This document shows positions 8,489 through 17,670 of a stretch of 64,000 nucleotides of DNA, piece after piece. Where the stretch lies: contig NZ_CP022540.1 of NCBI RefSeq assembly GCF_002237555.1, forward strand, positions 124,001-188,000, in the 5' to 3' direction. The first letter of the stretch is position 1. Every line of letters begins with the position of its first letter. This stretch comes from Antarctobacter heliothermus. Lineage in GTDB: Bacteria; Pseudomonadota; Alphaproteobacteria; Rhodobacterales; Rhodobacteraceae. Made by a program: the position numbers and the translations under genes. Under the pieces are notes generated by a model. It was not told the origin of the DNA. It ran no database searches and worked only from the letters and a program-made list of their open reading frames with translations.

Positions 8489-9049
8489 ATGGAGCAAGAA
8501 TTCCTTATCGCACTGGGATCCAACCTGGGTTCTGAGGCGGGCGGACGCGGAGAGACCCTGGTATCGGCCGTGGCCGCGATGGCCGCCGCCGGGTTGCGCC
8601 TGCGTCGGCTGAGCCGCTTTTATGCGACACCGTGCTTTCCGGCAGGTGCCGGGCCGGACTATGTCAATGCCTGCGCCGCCATCACCGGACCGGACACGTC
8701 CGAAGCCTTGCTGCAAATCCTGCACCGGATCGAGGCGGATTTCGGCCGCGAACGCCTGCAACGCTGGGCCAGCCGATCACTGGATCTTGATCTGCTGGCG
8801 GCGGAAGATGCCGTTTTTCCGGACGTTCCCACCCAGACCCGGTGGCGCACCCTGCCCCCCGAATCGCAACGTTGCGTCACCCCTGACCGTCTGATTCTTC
8901 CACATCCCAGGCTGCAGGACCGGGTATTTGTCCTGGTGCCGCTGGCGGATATTGCGGCGGACTGGCGCCACCCGCTGACCGGGGACACGGTGGCTCAAAT
9001 GCTGGCCAAACTGCCCCGGCAGGATCGTGCCGAGGCGCGGCCAATCTGA
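8489..9049 (+). CDS. folK: 2-amino-4-hydroxy-6-hydroxymethyldihydropteridine pyrophosphokinase
   Basis: Transfers pyrophosphate from ATP to hydroxymethyl-dihydropterin in folate synthesis. It is 186 residues with FLIALGSNLGS at the N-terminus, RRLSRFYATPCF, the Mg-binding pair in RSLDLDLLA, and ILPHPRLQDRVFVLVPLADI, all HPPK hallmarks. The loop before LPHPR is longer than usual (TRWRTLPPESQRCVTPDR). The ATG at 8489 is the most likely start; an in-frame TTG lies 9 nt earlier and neither has a strong ribosome site. Confidence 0.95.
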   Translation: MEQEFLIALGSNLGSEAGGRGETLVSAVAAMAAAGLRLRRLSRFYATPCFPAGAGPDYVNACAAITGPDTSEALLQILHRIEADFGRERLQRWASRSLDLDLLAAEDAVFPDVPTQTRWRTLPPESQRCVTPDRLILPHPRLQDRVFVLVPLADIAADWRHPLTGDTVAQMLAKLPRQDRAEARPI

Positions 9050-9073
9050 TCTGCGCCTTGCGGGGTATTGCCC

Positions 9074-9102
9074 TTGTCAATTCCCGGGTCGCGCGTTATG
9101 TC
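9074..9102 (+). promoter_or_regulatory. Candidate sigma-70-type promoter for rpoZ-rsh
   Basis: TTGTCA (9074-9079) and TATGTC (9097-9102) are separated by exactly 17 bp, placing a start site near 9109, about 35 nt before the rpoZ ATG. Read by eye only; the -10 match is moderate. Confidence 0.4.
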
Positions 9103-9144
9103 AAGTCTTTCTGAGACCCTCAAGACAGGAAACGGAGCACTCTT

Positions 9145-9498
9145 ATGGCCCGCGTGACGGTAGAAGATTGCGTTGACAAGGTCCCGAACCGGTTCGAACT
9201 GGTAATGCTGGCCGCACATCGTGCGCGCGAGGTTGCAGCCGGTGCTGCCATCACGGTGGATCGTGACAACGACAAGAACCCGGTTGTCGCCCTGCGCGAG
9301 ATTGCCGAAGAGACCCAGTCCGCCGATGAACTGCGGGAACGCCTGATCGAGTCGAACCAGACCCAGATCGAGGTGGATGAACCCGAAGAGGACGCCATGG
9401 CGCTTCTCATGGGCACCGAGGCAGACAAGCCTCAAGAGGACGACATGTCCGAAGAAAAGCTGCTGCGCGCGCTGATGGAGGCGCAGGGCCAGGGCTGA
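9145..9498 (+). CDS. rpoZ: RNA polymerase omega subunit
   Basis: A 117-residue omega subunit beginning [20 protein letters not shown], with the conserved LAAHRAREV and [14 protein letters not shown] stretches. It helps RNA polymerase assembly and, in many proteobacteria, contributes to a ppGpp site on the polymerase. Ribosome site AGGAAACGGAG is upstream. The C-terminal third is acidic and variable, as in other alphaproteobacteria. It is followed after 26 bp by the ppGpp synthetase/hydrolase gene, the same pairing as E. coli rpoZ-spoT. Confidence 0.97.
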   Translation: MARVTVEDCVDKVPNRFELVMLAAHRAREVAAGAAITVDRDNDKNPVVALREIAEETQSADELRERLIESNQTQIEVDEPEEDAMALLMGTEADKPQEDDMSEEKLLRALMEAQGQG

Positions 9499-9524
9499 TC
9501 CCGGTTCGGCGGCGGTGAGGTGAC

Positions 9525-11675
9525 ATGATCTCAGCTGAAGACCTCGTTGACCTCGTTCGCATCTACAACCCCAAGACCAACGCAAAGTTGATCCTCGCGG
9601 CCTATGAGTATGGCCGCGAGATGCACGACGGGCAGTCCCGCAAGTCAGGCGAGCCCTATTTCAGCCACCCGGTGGCTGTGGCAGCGATCCTGACCGAACA
9701 GCAACTTGACGATGCCACCATCGTGACCGCGCTGCTGCATGACACGATCGAGGACACCCGCTCGACCTATTCAGAGGTCAAAGAGCGATTCGGACGTGAC
9801 GTCGCCGACCTTGTTGATGGCGTCACGAAGCTGACCAACCTTCAGCTGTCGTCGTCCGAGACAAAGCAGGCGGAAAATTTCCGCAAGCTGTTCATGGCCA
9901 TGTCCAAGGATCTGCGGGTCATCCTGGTGAAACTGGCCGACCGGCTGCACAACATGCGCACCATCCGCGCCATGCGCCCTGAAAAGCAGGTGCAAAAGGC
10001 GCGGGAGACGATGGACATCTTTGCGCCGTTGGCCGGTCGCATGGGCATGCAGTGGATGCGCGAGGAACTGGAGGATCACGCCTTTCGCGTGCTCAACCCC
10101 AAGGGCCGCGACAGCATCATCCGCCGTTTCATCACCCTGCAACGCGAAACCGGCGATGTGGTGCAGAAGATCACCTCTGACATGCGCCATGAGCTGGAAA
10201 AGGCTGGGGTTGAGGCTGAGGTCTTTGGCCGCGCGAAAAAGCCCTATTCGATCTGGCGCAAGATGCAGGAAAAGAAGATCGGCTTTTCCCGGCTGTCCGA
10301 CATCTATGGCTTTCGCGTGATCACCCGGTCCGAAACCGACTGTTACGGAGCGCTGGGAGCCATCCATCAGCGCTGGCGCGCTGTGCCGGGGCGTTTCAAG
10401 GATTATATCAGCCAACCCAAGACCAACGGCTATCGCTCGATCCACACCACGGTGTCGGGCCGAGATGGCAAACGGGTCGAGGTGCAGATCCGCACCCGCG
10501 AAATGCACGAGGTCGCCGAAACCGGTGTGGCCGCGCATTGGTCCTATCGTGACGGGGTACGGGCCGAGAACCGCTTTGCCGTCGACCCCGCCAAGTGGAT
10601 CACGTCGGTTACGGAACAGCTGGACGCCGAAGAAGATCACGACGCCTTCATGGAGGCGGTCAAGCTGGAGATGTATTCGGACAAGGTGTTCTGCTTTACC
10701 CCGCAGGGCGACGTGGTCAAATTGCCGCGCGGGGCGACACCGATTGACTATGCTTATGCGATCCACACGCGGATCGGGTCCAAATGCGTCGGCGCCAAGG
10801 TCGACGGCATCCGCGTGCCACTGTGGACGCGGCTTAAGAACGGCCAATCGGTCGAGATCATCATCGCCGAAGGACAGGCCCCGCAGGCCACATGGCTGGA
10901 CATGGCCACGACGGGCAAGGCCAAGGCCGCGATCCGGCGCGCGCTGCGCGAGGCCAACAAGGAACGCTATGCCAAGCTGGGCCATGAACTGGCCCGAGCC
11001 GCGTTCGAAGCACGCGGCAAGAAAGCCACTGACAAAGTGCTGGAAAAGGCTGCAGCGACTCTGCGGCTGGAAGACACCGAAACGCTGCTGGCCCGGCTGG
11101 GCAGCGCCGAACTGACCTCCTCCGAGGTGGTCGAGGCGGTCTACCCCAATCTTGCCATCCGCGACGGCGGCGAGATCGAGCTGAAAAAGGCGGTTGTCGG
11201 ACTTGAACACGGGCAAGGGTTTGAACGTGCGCACTGCTGTCAGCCACTGCCCGGAGAACGCATTGTCGGGCTGGCCCATCGCGGCAAGGGGGTCGCGGTC
11301 CACGCCATCGACTGCGCCGCCATGGCCCGCCACGAGGACCAGCCAGACCGCTGGCTTGACCTACATTGGGCGGAAGGCAAACACCCGGCGGTCTATACCG
11401 TGTCGCTGGATCTGACGATTGGCAACGATGCCGGGGTCCTGGGACGCATTTGCACATTGATTGGTGAGACGCGGGCCAATATCTCTGATTTGAACTTCAT
11501 AGACCGTAAACCGGATTATTACCGTTTGATGATGGATGTAGACCTCAGGGATGCGGAACACCTGCACTCGCTGATTTCCAACCTTGAGGCGGAGAGCAAT
11601 GTCGCCTCTGTCGAACGGCGGCGGGACCCGACGTTGGAAACGGCGCCGGGGGCCACAGCCGAAGCGGCAGAGTAG
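9525..11675 (+). CDS. rsh: Bifunctional (p)ppGpp synthetase/hydrolase (RelA/SpoT homologue)
   Basis: A 716-residue long RSH protein controlling the stringent response. The domain order is complete. The HD hydrolase domain has YFSHPVAVAAIL, then LLHDTIEDT with the His-Asp and Glu-Asp motifs, about residues 40-150. The synthetase domain has DIYGFRVITRS and GYRSIHTTV, about 230-360. TGS begins at VFCFTPQGDVVKLPRGATPIDYAY, followed by a helical/zinc-finger-like region and a C-terminal ACT domain from about 640. Both catalytic domains look intact. It is the only RSH in the window and is likely cotranscribed with rpoZ. Confidence 0.97.
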   Translation: MISAEDLVDLVRIYNPKTNAKLILAAYEYGREMHDGQSRKSGEPYFSHPVAVAAILTEQQLDDATIVTALLHDTIEDTRSTYSEVKERFGRDVADLVDGVTKLTNLQLSSSETKQAENFRKLFMAMSKDLRVILVKLADRLHNMRTIRAMRPEKQVQKARETMDIFAPLAGRMGMQWMREELEDHAFRVLNPKGRDSIIRRFITLQRETGDVVQKITSDMRHELEKAGVEAEVFGRAKKPYSIWRKMQEKKIGFSRLSDIYGFRVITRSETDCYGALGAIHQRWRAVPGRFKDYISQPKTNGYRSIHTTVSGRDGKRVEVQIRTREMHEVAETGVAAHWSYRDGVRAENRFAVDPAKWITSVTEQLDAEEDHDAFMEAVKLEMYSDKVFCFTPQGDVVKLPRGATPIDYAYAIHTRIGSKCVGAKVDGIRVPLWTRLKNGQSVEIIIAEGQAPQATWLDMATTGKAKAAIRRALREANKERYAKLGHELARAAFEARGKKATDKVLEKAAATLRLEDTETLLARLGSAELTSSEVVEAVYPNLAIRDGGEIELKKAVVGLEHGQGFERAHCCQPLPGERIVGLAHRGKGVAVHAIDCAAMARHEDQPDRWLDLHWAEGKHPAVYTVSLDLTIGNDAGVLGRICTLIGETRANISDLNFIDRKPDYYRLMMDVDLRDAEHLHSLISNLEAESNVASVERRRDPTLETAPGATAEAAE

Positions 11676-11690
11676 GTAGAAAGGCACAGT

Positions 11691-12332
11691 TTGGTCTTCA
11701 AGCGACGCGACAGACGGCCATTGGGCCGGATCGTGCTCGAAGTGCTCTGGCCGCGTGGCGGCTGGGGGCGGGCTGCGCGATACGTCCAGCTGCGCCTGAA
11801 CCGCTTGCCCGATCCGCCAGAGAGGATTGCCCGCGGCATCTTTGCCGGGGTCTTTACCACCTTCACGCCGTTCTACGGGTTTCACTTTGTGTTTGCGGCC
11901 ATTCTGGCCTGGATCATGCGCGGCAACATCTTGGCCGCGATCCTGTCCACCTTCTTTGGCAATCCTTTGACCTATGTGCCGATTGGCGTCGTCGCGATGA
12001 AGTCCGGCTATGCCCTGCTTGGGCTAAGGGGGAGCGAGGACCACGGCAGCATTGGCAAGAAATTCGTCAAGGCGGGCGAGGATCTGTGGGACAATTTCTA
12101 TGCGCTATTCACCCCGGACAGGGCCGATTGGAACCACCTGGGCATCTTCTACGATGAGGTGTTTTTTCCCTACATGATCGGCGGCATCATTCCCGGCATC
12201 GTGGCCGGAACCATTGCCTATTATATCTCTCTTCCGCTGATCACCGCCTTTCAGAACCGCCGCAAGGGGGCGATCAAGGCAAAGCTGGCCGAGTTGAAGA
12301 AAAAGAAAAAGCTGGGCAAACAGGCGGATTGA
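11691..12332 (+). CDS. DUF2062 domain-containing membrane protein
   Basis: A 213-residue protein with the DUF2062 core: ARGIFAGVFTTFTPFYGFHF, then a hydrophobic helix and FFGNPLTYVPIGVVAMKSGY. A second membrane span sits near IGGIIPGIVAGTIAYYISLP, and a basic C-terminus (KLAELKKKKKLGK) follows. The function of the family is not established. The TTG start at 11691 follows AGAAAGG and lies 15 bp after rsh, so it probably belongs to the same operon. Confidence 0.88.
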   Translation: MVFKRRDRRPLGRIVLEVLWPRGGWGRAARYVQLRLNRLPDPPERIARGIFAGVFTTFTPFYGFHFVFAAILAWIMRGNILAAILSTFFGNPLTYVPIGVVAMKSGYALLGLRGSEDHGSIGKKFVKAGEDLWDNFYALFTPDRADWNHLGIFYDEVFFPYMIGGIIPGIVAGTIAYYISLPLITAFQNRRKGAIKAKLAELKKKKKLGKQAD

Positions 12333-12427
12333 CGCGACCGCAAAGGCCATGGTCCCAAAGGGCTGTGGGCGCTTGCGTGTCCCCGTGCCCGCCGTTAGCG
12401 TGGCGCCAAAATCCATGGGAGCACGAC

Positions 12428-12892
12428 ATGACCAACGCCATCGACGCCCGCCTCGCCGAACTCGGCCTCACCCTGCCTGACGCCCCGGCACCTGCGGCAA
12501 ACTATGTGCCCTATGTCATCGTCGGCAACCTTGTCTTCGTGTCGGGACAGATCAGCATGAACGCCGACGGCCTTATCACCGGCAAGGTTGGTGCCGACCT
12601 GACCGTCGAAGAAGGCGCCGCCGCCGCCAAGACCTGTGCGCTCAGCCTGCTGGCCCAGGCCAAGGCCGCTTGCGGTGGCGATTTCAGCCGCCTCAAACGC
12701 GTGGTCAAGCTGACCGGCTTCGTCAATTCCACCCCTGATTTCACCGAACAGCCCAAGGTGGTGAACGGTGCCAGCGACACGCTGGTCGAGGTTTTGGGCG
12801 ATGCGGGTCGGCATTCCCGTTCCGCCGTATCGGCGGGCGCATTGCCGCTGGGCGTCGCGGTCGAGATCGAAGGCATCTTCGAGATCGCCTGA
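12428..12892 (+). CDS. RidA/YjgF/UK114 family protein
   Basis: A 154-residue member of the Rid superfamily, in the subgroup with an N-terminal extension (LAELGLTLPDAPAPAANYVP) before the YjgF core. Core motifs are VFVSGQIS, ALSLLAQAKAACGGDFSRLKRVVKLTGFV and SRSAVSAGALPLGVAVEIEG. Archetypal RidA hydrolyses reactive enamines/imines made by PLP enzymes. The Arg that fixes the substrate carboxylate in RidA is not clearly present here, so activity is unsure. Its stop overlaps the next ATG by 1 nt. Confidence 0.88.
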   Translation: MTNAIDARLAELGLTLPDAPAPAANYVPYVIVGNLVFVSGQISMNADGLITGKVGADLTVEEGAAAAKTCALSLLAQAKAACGGDFSRLKRVVKLTGFVNSTPDFTEQPKVVNGASDTLVEVLGDAGRHSRSAVSAGALPLGVAVEIEGIFEIA

Positions 12893-13641
12893 TGACCCCG
12901 CTGCCGCCGGTTTTTCTGGACCGCCCGATAGCGCACCGCGCCCTGCACGGCGCGGGCCGCCCCGAAAACTCGCGCGCCGCCATCCGGGCGGCGGTCGATG
13001 CCGGGTACGGAATCGAGATTGACGTTCAGCGGTCCAAAGACAATCAGGCGATGGTCTTTCACGACTATGCGCTGGACCGTCTGACCGGGGTCAACGGCCC
13101 CATTCAGCAGCGCACCGCCGCAGATCTGGCGCAACTGACCCTGATCGGCGGCGACGAAGGCGTGCCGACTCTGGCCGAGGTGCTGGAGATTATCGGCGGT
13201 GCCGCACCCCTGCTGATCGAACTCAAGGATCAGGATGGCCGCATGGGGCCGAACATCGGCGCACTGGAACAGGCGGTGGCCGGGGCTGTGTCGGGATACG
13301 ACGGGCCGGTCGCCTTCATGTCTTTCAACCCGCATTCAGCGGCGGATATGGCCCGGCTCTGCCCCGATCGCCCGCGCGGCCTGACCACTTGTGCCGCGAC
13401 TGCCGACGATTACCCGACGCTGCCCGCCGCAACCCGCGATCATCTGCGCACCATGCCCGGATTGGTCGAGATGGGGGCCAGTTTTATCTCTCATGACCAC
13501 AGCGATCTGGACAGCCCGCATGTGGCCATCCAAAAGGCGCGCGGCCTGCATGTGTTGTGCTGGACAATCCGCTCGCCCGCCGAAGAGGCAAAGGCGCGGC
13601 GCATTGCCGAGAATGTCACCTTTGAAGGGTACACCGCTTGA
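12892..13641 (+). CDS. Glycerophosphodiester phosphodiesterase
   Basis: A 249-residue GDPD TIM-barrel enzyme that hydrolyses glycerophosphodiesters to glycerol-3-phosphate and an alcohol. Active-site elements are visible: IAHRALHGAGRPENS (first His), GIEIDVQRSKD (Glu-x-Asp metal ligands), MVFHDYALDRLTG (second His) and LLIELKDQDGR. There is no signal peptide, so it is cytoplasmic, UgpQ-like rather than GlpQ-like. It is part of a four-gene plus-strand run RidA-GDPD-GNAT-PCD. Confidence 0.93.
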   Translation: MTPLPPVFLDRPIAHRALHGAGRPENSRAAIRAAVDAGYGIEIDVQRSKDNQAMVFHDYALDRLTGVNGPIQQRTAADLAQLTLIGGDEGVPTLAEVLEIIGGAAPLLIELKDQDGRMGPNIGALEQAVAGAVSGYDGPVAFMSFNPHSAADMARLCPDRPRGLTTCAATADDYPTLPAATRDHLRTMPGLVEMGASFISHDHSDLDSPHVAIQKARGLHVLCWTIRSPAEEAKARRIAENVTFEGYTA

Positions 13642-13675
13642 TCACCGCGCCCGCGATGCCAGATTGACAGATGTC

Positions 13676-14875
13676 ATGACCGATCAGCGCCCGGCCCCCA
13701 CTGTCTCTATCGATGTCCTCTCCTCTTTGTCGCAAATCGCGCCCGAGGTATGGGACGCTTGCGCCTGCCCCGAGGCGGCGAGCGGTGGTCGCCCGATGGA
13801 CCCATTTACCACGCACCGCTTTCTCAAGGCGCTGGAGGACAGCGGATCGGTTGGCCCCGGCACCGGCTGGGACCCGCGCTACCTGCGGGTCGTGTCAGCG
13901 GGAGAGACCATCGCTGTCGCCCCGCTATATGTGAAATCCCACAGCCAGGGCGAATACATCTTCGATCACAACTGGGCCCATGCGCTTGAGCAGGCAGGCG
14001 GCGACTATTACCCCAAACTGCAAGTTGCAGTGCCCTTTACCCCGGCCACCGGGCGGCGGTTCCTGACCAAACCGGGGCTTGAGGTGACCGGCATCTCCGC
14101 GCTCATTCAGGGCGCGGTACAGATCGCGTCAGACAACGACCTGTCGTCGGTCCACGTCACCTTTTGCACCGAAGCAGAGGCCATCGCCGGCGAGCAGATC
14201 GGGCTGATGCGGCGGACCACGCAACAGTTCCATTGGGAGAACCACGGCTACGCCGACTTTGACGCTTTCCTTGCCAGTCTGAGCTCGCGCAAGCGCAAGA
14301 ACATTCGCAAGGAACGCGCAAAGGCGCAGGATTTCGGCGGCAAGATAGAGATCCTGACCGGCAACCAGATCCGCCCCGAACACTGGGATGCCTTCTGGGT
14401 CTTTTATCAGGACACCGGCAGCCGCAAATGGGGCTCGCCCTACCTGACCCGCGCGTTCTTTGACCTCGCACAAGATCACCTGCGCGACGACATCGCGCTG
14501 GTCATGTGTTCGCACGATGGACGCTATGTGGCGGGCGCGCTGAACTTCATCGGCCAAGAGGCGCTATTCGGCCGCTATTGGGGCTGCACAGAGGATCATC
14601 CCTGCCTGCACTTTGAGGCGTGTTACTATCAGGCCATCGACTTTGCCATCGCACATGGGTTGCAGTCGGTTGAGGCGGGCGCACAAGGCGAACACAAACT
14701 GGCGCGCGGCTACCTGCCACGCCCAACCCATTCGCTACATTGGATCGGCAACCCCGGCTTTGCCGATGCCGTCGCCAAGTATCTGCAGGCCGAACGACGC
14801 GCGGTGGATGAGGACATTGAAATCCTCACGGCCTACGGCCCCTTCCGCAAGGACAGACAGGAGGAACAGGAATGA
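13676..14875 (+). CDS. FemAB-like GNAT acyltransferase (COG3146/DUF482)
   Basis: A 399-residue protein of the peptidogalycan biosynthesis/DUF482 group, a double-GNAT FemAB-like fold. Characteristic stretches are [54 protein letters not shown] and [20 protein letters not shown], then [16 protein letters not shown]. The acceptor substrate is unknown. The frame extends upstream, but ATG 13676 (MTDQRPAPT) gives a sensible N-terminus and avoids overlap with the preceding gene. Its stop overlaps the PCD gene by 4 bp. Confidence 0.88.
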   Translation: MTDQRPAPTVSIDVLSSLSQIAPEVWDACACPEAASGGRPMDPFTTHRFLKALEDSGSVGPGTGWDPRYLRVVSAGETIAVAPLYVKSHSQGEYIFDHNWAHALEQAGGDYYPKLQVAVPFTPATGRRFLTKPGLEVTGISALIQGAVQIASDNDLSSVHVTFCTEAEAIAGEQIGLMRRTTQQFHWENHGYADFDAFLASLSSRKRKNIRKERAKAQDFGGKIEILTGNQIRPEHWDAFWVFYQDTGSRKWGSPYLTRAFFDLAQDHLRDDIALVMCSHDGRYVAGALNFIGQEALFGRYWGCTEDHPCLHFEACYYQAIDFAIAHGLQSVEAGAQGEHKLARGYLPRPTHSLHWIGNPGFADAVAKYLQAERRAVDEDIEILTAYGPFRKDRQEEQE

Positions 14876-15162
14876 CCGAGAAACTGTCAGACACCGCCCG
14901 CAAGACGGTGCTCGCCCCGCTGCTGGACAATGGCTGGTCCATGGTCGAGGGCCGCGATGCCATCGTCAAAACTTTTACGTTTGAGGATTTCACCCAAGCC
15001 TTCGCATGGATGACCCGCGCAGCGCTCTGGGCCGAAAAATGGGACCACCATCCCGAATGGTTCAACGTCTACAAGACCGTAAAGGTCACTCTCAGCACCC
15101 ATGACGTCGGCGGCCTTTCGACCCTGGACGCCAAATTGGCCCGCAAGATGGATAGCCTCTGA
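14872..15162 (+). CDS. phhB: Pterin-4a-carbinolamine dehydratase
   Basis: A 96-residue dehydratase that recycles the 4a-hydroxy-tetrahydropterin cofactor of aromatic hydroxylases. The signature [20 protein letters not shown] with the catalytic HHPEW is intact, followed by [20 protein letters not shown]. The length is typical. It overlaps the upstream GNAT gene by 4 bp. No phenylalanine hydroxylase gene is in the window, so its partner, if any, lies elsewhere. Confidence 0.95.
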   Translation: MTEKLSDTARKTVLAPLLDNGWSMVEGRDAIVKTFTFEDFTQAFAWMTRAALWAEKWDHHPEWFNVYKTVKVTLSTHDVGGLSTLDAKLARKMDSL

Positions 15163-15175
15163 CACCACTTCTCGG

Positions 15176-15239
15176 CTTCTCTGGCAAAGAATATCCGGGG
15201 TGAGGACGCAGGCCGAGGGGGTCATGCTTCAAGCATGAC
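15176..15239 (-). repeat. Dispersed hairpin-plus-tail repeat, copy F (diverged)
   Basis: Read on the minus strand, a tail CCCCGGATATTCTTTGCCAG followed by AGAAG matches the dispersed tail with several changes. It is linked to an 8-bp hairpin GTCATGCT/AGCATGAC (15221-15239). It lies between convergent phhB and the peroxiredoxin gene, where it could also end transcripts. It is less similar than copies A-D. Confidence 0.5.
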
Positions 15240-15280
15240 TCTGGCATGACGCCCCCCTCTCTTGCCTCTACGCCCGCGCC

Positions 15281-15769
15281 TTAGATCGCGGCCAGCAGCG
15301 CCTCACCGCCCGAGGTTTCGCACACACCCGGGCTTTCCTCCAGATGCAGCACCTTCACCGTGCCATCCTCGACCATCATGGCATACCGCTTGGACCGGTC
15401 ATACAGCCCGGCTGGCGGTGCCGTGAACGCTAGGCCCATCGCCTTGGTCAACTCGGCTGCCGGATCGCCCAACATGGTGATCCCCGCATCCGTGGCGCCC
15501 GTCGCCTCGCCCCATGCGCCCATCACAAAAGGGTCGTTCACCGACAGGCAAATGACCTCATCAACGCCCTTGTCGGCAAATCCCGCGCGCGTACGGATAA
15601 AGCTGGGCACATGGGCCGTGGTGCAGGTTCCGGTATAGGCCCCCGGCAGGCCAAAAATCACCACTTTGCGGCCCTTGGTGAGTTCGCTCAACGCCACCTG
15701 CTCGGGACCACTGTCCCCCATACGCGCCAGAGTGGCCTCTGGCAGGGTGTCCCCTACTGAAATCGTCAT
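15281..15769 (-). CDS. Peroxiredoxin (Prx5/AhpC-TSA type)
   Basis: A 162-residue thiol peroxidase of the Prx5 group. The peroxidatic Cys lies in LPGAYTGTCTTAHVPSF, in the usual P-x3-T-x2-C context, and INDPFVMGAWGEA-like residues (VNDPFVMGAWG) follow. A second Cys in ESPGVCETSGGEALL is placed as the resolving Cys of atypical two-Cys members. It reduces hydrogen and organic peroxides using glutaredoxin or thioredoxin. It is a single gene on the minus strand, divergent from the FAD reductase. Confidence 0.93.
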   Translation of the reverse strand: MTISVGDTLPEATLARMGDSGPEQVALSELTKGRKVVIFGLPGAYTGTCTTAHVPSFIRTRAGFADKGVDEVICLSVNDPFVMGAWGEATGATDAGITMLGDPAAELTKAMGLAFTAPPAGLYDRSKRYAMMVEDGTVKVLHLEESPGVCETSGGEALLAAI

Positions 15770-15849
15770 GTTCCTGTCGCTCCTTGGAATTGCGTTCCCA
15801 AAGACAGACTGTAGTTTGTCGGCGGAGAATTGAAACCGGTGAGGGTAAA

Positions 15850-17055
15850 ATGAGCGACGTTGTTGTGATCGGCGCGGGACAGGCGGCGGCCTCTCTGGTG
15901 GCGCGGCTGCGGTCCAAGGGGCACGAGGGCAAGATCACCCTGATCGGCGAAGAACCCTCCGTTCCCTATCAGCGCCCGCCCTTGTCCAAAGCCTATCTTC
16001 TGGGGGAGATGGATCTGGAACGCCTCTACCTGCGGCCAAAGACGTATTACCCCGAAAACGCGATTGACCTGAAACTCTCGAACAACGCCACCGCCATCGA
16101 CAGGGGGTCCAAACAGGTCGTCGCCGGGGGCGAGGCGATCCCCTATGACCACTGCGTGCTCTGCACTGGGTCGGTGCCGCGCCGCCTGCCCGGCGCCATC
16201 GGCGGTGAATTGGCAGGCGTGCATGTGGTGCGGACCCTGCAAGACGTCGACGCGATGGCCCCCGCCTGCACTGCGGGCAAGCGTGTCTTGATCGTCGGCG
16301 GCGGCTATATCGGGCTAGAGGCGGCGGCGGTCTGCGCCAAGCTGGGCCTGACCGTGACACTGGTCGAGGCGGCCGACCGCATCCTGCAACGGGTTGCCGC
16401 GCCTGAAACCTCGGCCTGGTTCCGCGAATTGCACAAGTCGCACGGCGTCGACCTGCGCGAAGGCACCGGGTTGAAACGCCTGATCGGCGAAACCCACGTC
16501 ACCGGCGCGGAACTGGCGGATGGCTCCGCGCTCGATGTTGACATGGTGATTGTCGGCGTCGGCATCACCCCCGCCACCGCCCTGGCCGAAGGCTGCGGGC
16601 TCGAGATCGACAATGGCATCGCCGTCAACGCGCGTGGTTTGACCAGCGACCCGGCGATCTGGGCGGCAGGCGACTGCGCCAGCTTTCCGCAACACGCCGC
16701 CCGGATGCGACTGGAATCGGTGGGCAACGCCATCGACATGGGTGAACTGGTGGCCGACAACATCATGGGGACGGACCGCGACTACACCGCCACCCCTTGG
16801 TTCTGGTCGGATCAATACGATGTGAAACTGCAAATCGCCGGCCTGAATGCAGGCTATGACCAAATCGTCGTGCGTGAGGACGGCACCGCCCGCTCGCATT
16901 GGTACTACTCCGGCGACCGCCTGCTGGCGGTGGATGCGATGAACGACAGCCGGTCTTACATGGTCGGCAAGCGCCTGATCGAGGCGGGCAAAAGCCCCGC
17001 GCCAAAGGCGGTGGCCGACCCGAACACCGACCTCAAAGCCTTGCTCAAAGCGTGA
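15850..17055 (+). CDS. FAD-dependent pyridine nucleotide-disulfide oxidoreductase (ferredoxin/rubredoxin reductase type)
   Basis: A 401-residue flavoprotein with the N-terminal FAD site VVVIGAGQAAASLVARLR, the family's PYQRPPLSKAYL, the NAD(P)H site VLIVGGGYIGLEAAAVCAKLG, and the second FAD contact AIWAAGDCASF. This is the pattern of ThcD/PdR-type reductases that deliver electrons to ferredoxins or rubredoxins. No redox partner is adjacent. The start at 15850 (MSDVVVIG) follows GAGGGTAAA. The stop overlaps the GTG of rsmD by 4 bp. Confidence 0.9.
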   Translation: MSDVVVIGAGQAAASLVARLRSKGHEGKITLIGEEPSVPYQRPPLSKAYLLGEMDLERLYLRPKTYYPENAIDLKLSNNATAIDRGSKQVVAGGEAIPYDHCVLCTGSVPRRLPGAIGGELAGVHVVRTLQDVDAMAPACTAGKRVLIVGGGYIGLEAAAVCAKLGLTVTLVEAADRILQRVAAPETSAWFRELHKSHGVDLREGTGLKRLIGETHVTGAELADGSALDVDMVIVGVGITPATALAEGCGLEIDNGIAVNARGLTSDPAIWAAGDCASFPQHAARMRLESVGNAIDMGELVADNIMGTDRDYTATPWFWSDQYDVKLQIAGLNAGYDQIVVREDGTARSHWYYSGDRLLAVDAMNDSRSYMVGKRLIEAGKSPAPKAVADPNTDLKALLKA

Positions 17056-17612
17056 GGATCATCGCAGGAGAGTGGCGCGGACGGCGCTTGGCCGCCGTTG
17101 GCAAGGGCGACGCGGGCGCCCATCTGCGCCCGACCACGGACCGCGTGCGCGAGGCGCTGTTCAACGTGCTGGCGGGCGGACGCTTTGGCGACCCATTTGA
17201 CGGCGCGCAGGGTCTGGACCTATTCGCAGGCACCGGCGCGTTGGGGCTAGAGGCGCTGTCGCGCGGCGCGGCGCATATGACCTTTGTCGATGACGGGCGC
17301 GCGGCAGGCAAATTGATCCGCGACAACATCCGCACGCTTGGCTGTGGAGATCGGACAAAACTGATCGCCCATACCGCCACCCGCCTGCCCGCCGCGGACA
17401 CGCCCTGCGATCTGATCTTTCTCGACCCGCCCTATGGCAAGGGTCTGGGTGGACAAGCCCTGACCTCGGCCCGGGCCTCGGGCTGGATCGCGCCAGAGGC
17501 ACTGGTGGTCTGGGAAGAACAAAGCCCGCAAGAGGCACCTGCGGGCTTTGATTTGCTGGAAACGCGCCGCTACGGCGACACCCATGTCACCCTGTTACGC
17601 GCACAAGTGTGA
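17052..17612 (+). CDS. rsmD: 16S rRNA (guanine-966-N2)-methyltransferase
   Basis: A 186-residue RsmD methylating G966 of 16S rRNA. It has the characteristic N-terminus VRIIAGEWRGRRL, then LRPTTDRVREALFNVL, SAM motif I LDLFAGTGALGLEALSRGA, and the catalytic LIFLDPPYGKGL. The GTG start at 17052 gives the expected N-terminus and a 4-bp GTGA overlap with the upstream reductase gene. The window shows no other assembly-linked gene here. Confidence 0.95.
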   Translation: MRIIAGEWRGRRLAAVGKGDAGAHLRPTTDRVREALFNVLAGGRFGDPFDGAQGLDLFAGTGALGLEALSRGAAHMTFVDDGRAAGKLIRDNIRTLGCGDRTKLIAHTATRLPAADTPCDLIFLDPPYGKGLGGQALTSARASGWIAPEALVVWEEQSPQEAPAGFDLLETRRYGDTHVTLLRAQV

Positions 17613-17621
17613 CGGCAGGAG

Positions 17622-17642
17622 GCCCCGGCTATGTGCCGGGGC
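17622..17642. terminator. Hairpin between convergent rsmD and TRAP gene
   Basis: A perfect 8-bp stem GCCCCGGC/GCCGGGGC with a 5-nt TATGT loop lies between the two stop codons. There is no T-run on either side, so it may only be a weak or factor-assisted terminator. Confidence 0.45.
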
Positions 17643-17670
17643 GCGGTCCCACTGATCAAACGCGTCGCGT

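Noticed and set aside
9771..11333. A 520-codon open frame opposite rsh, and similar frames opposite gltD (48111-49388) and ppaC (31451-32665)
   Set aside because: Antisense shadows of clear genes. They lack ribosome sites and recognisable motifs, and cross intergenic features such as the ppaC terminator.
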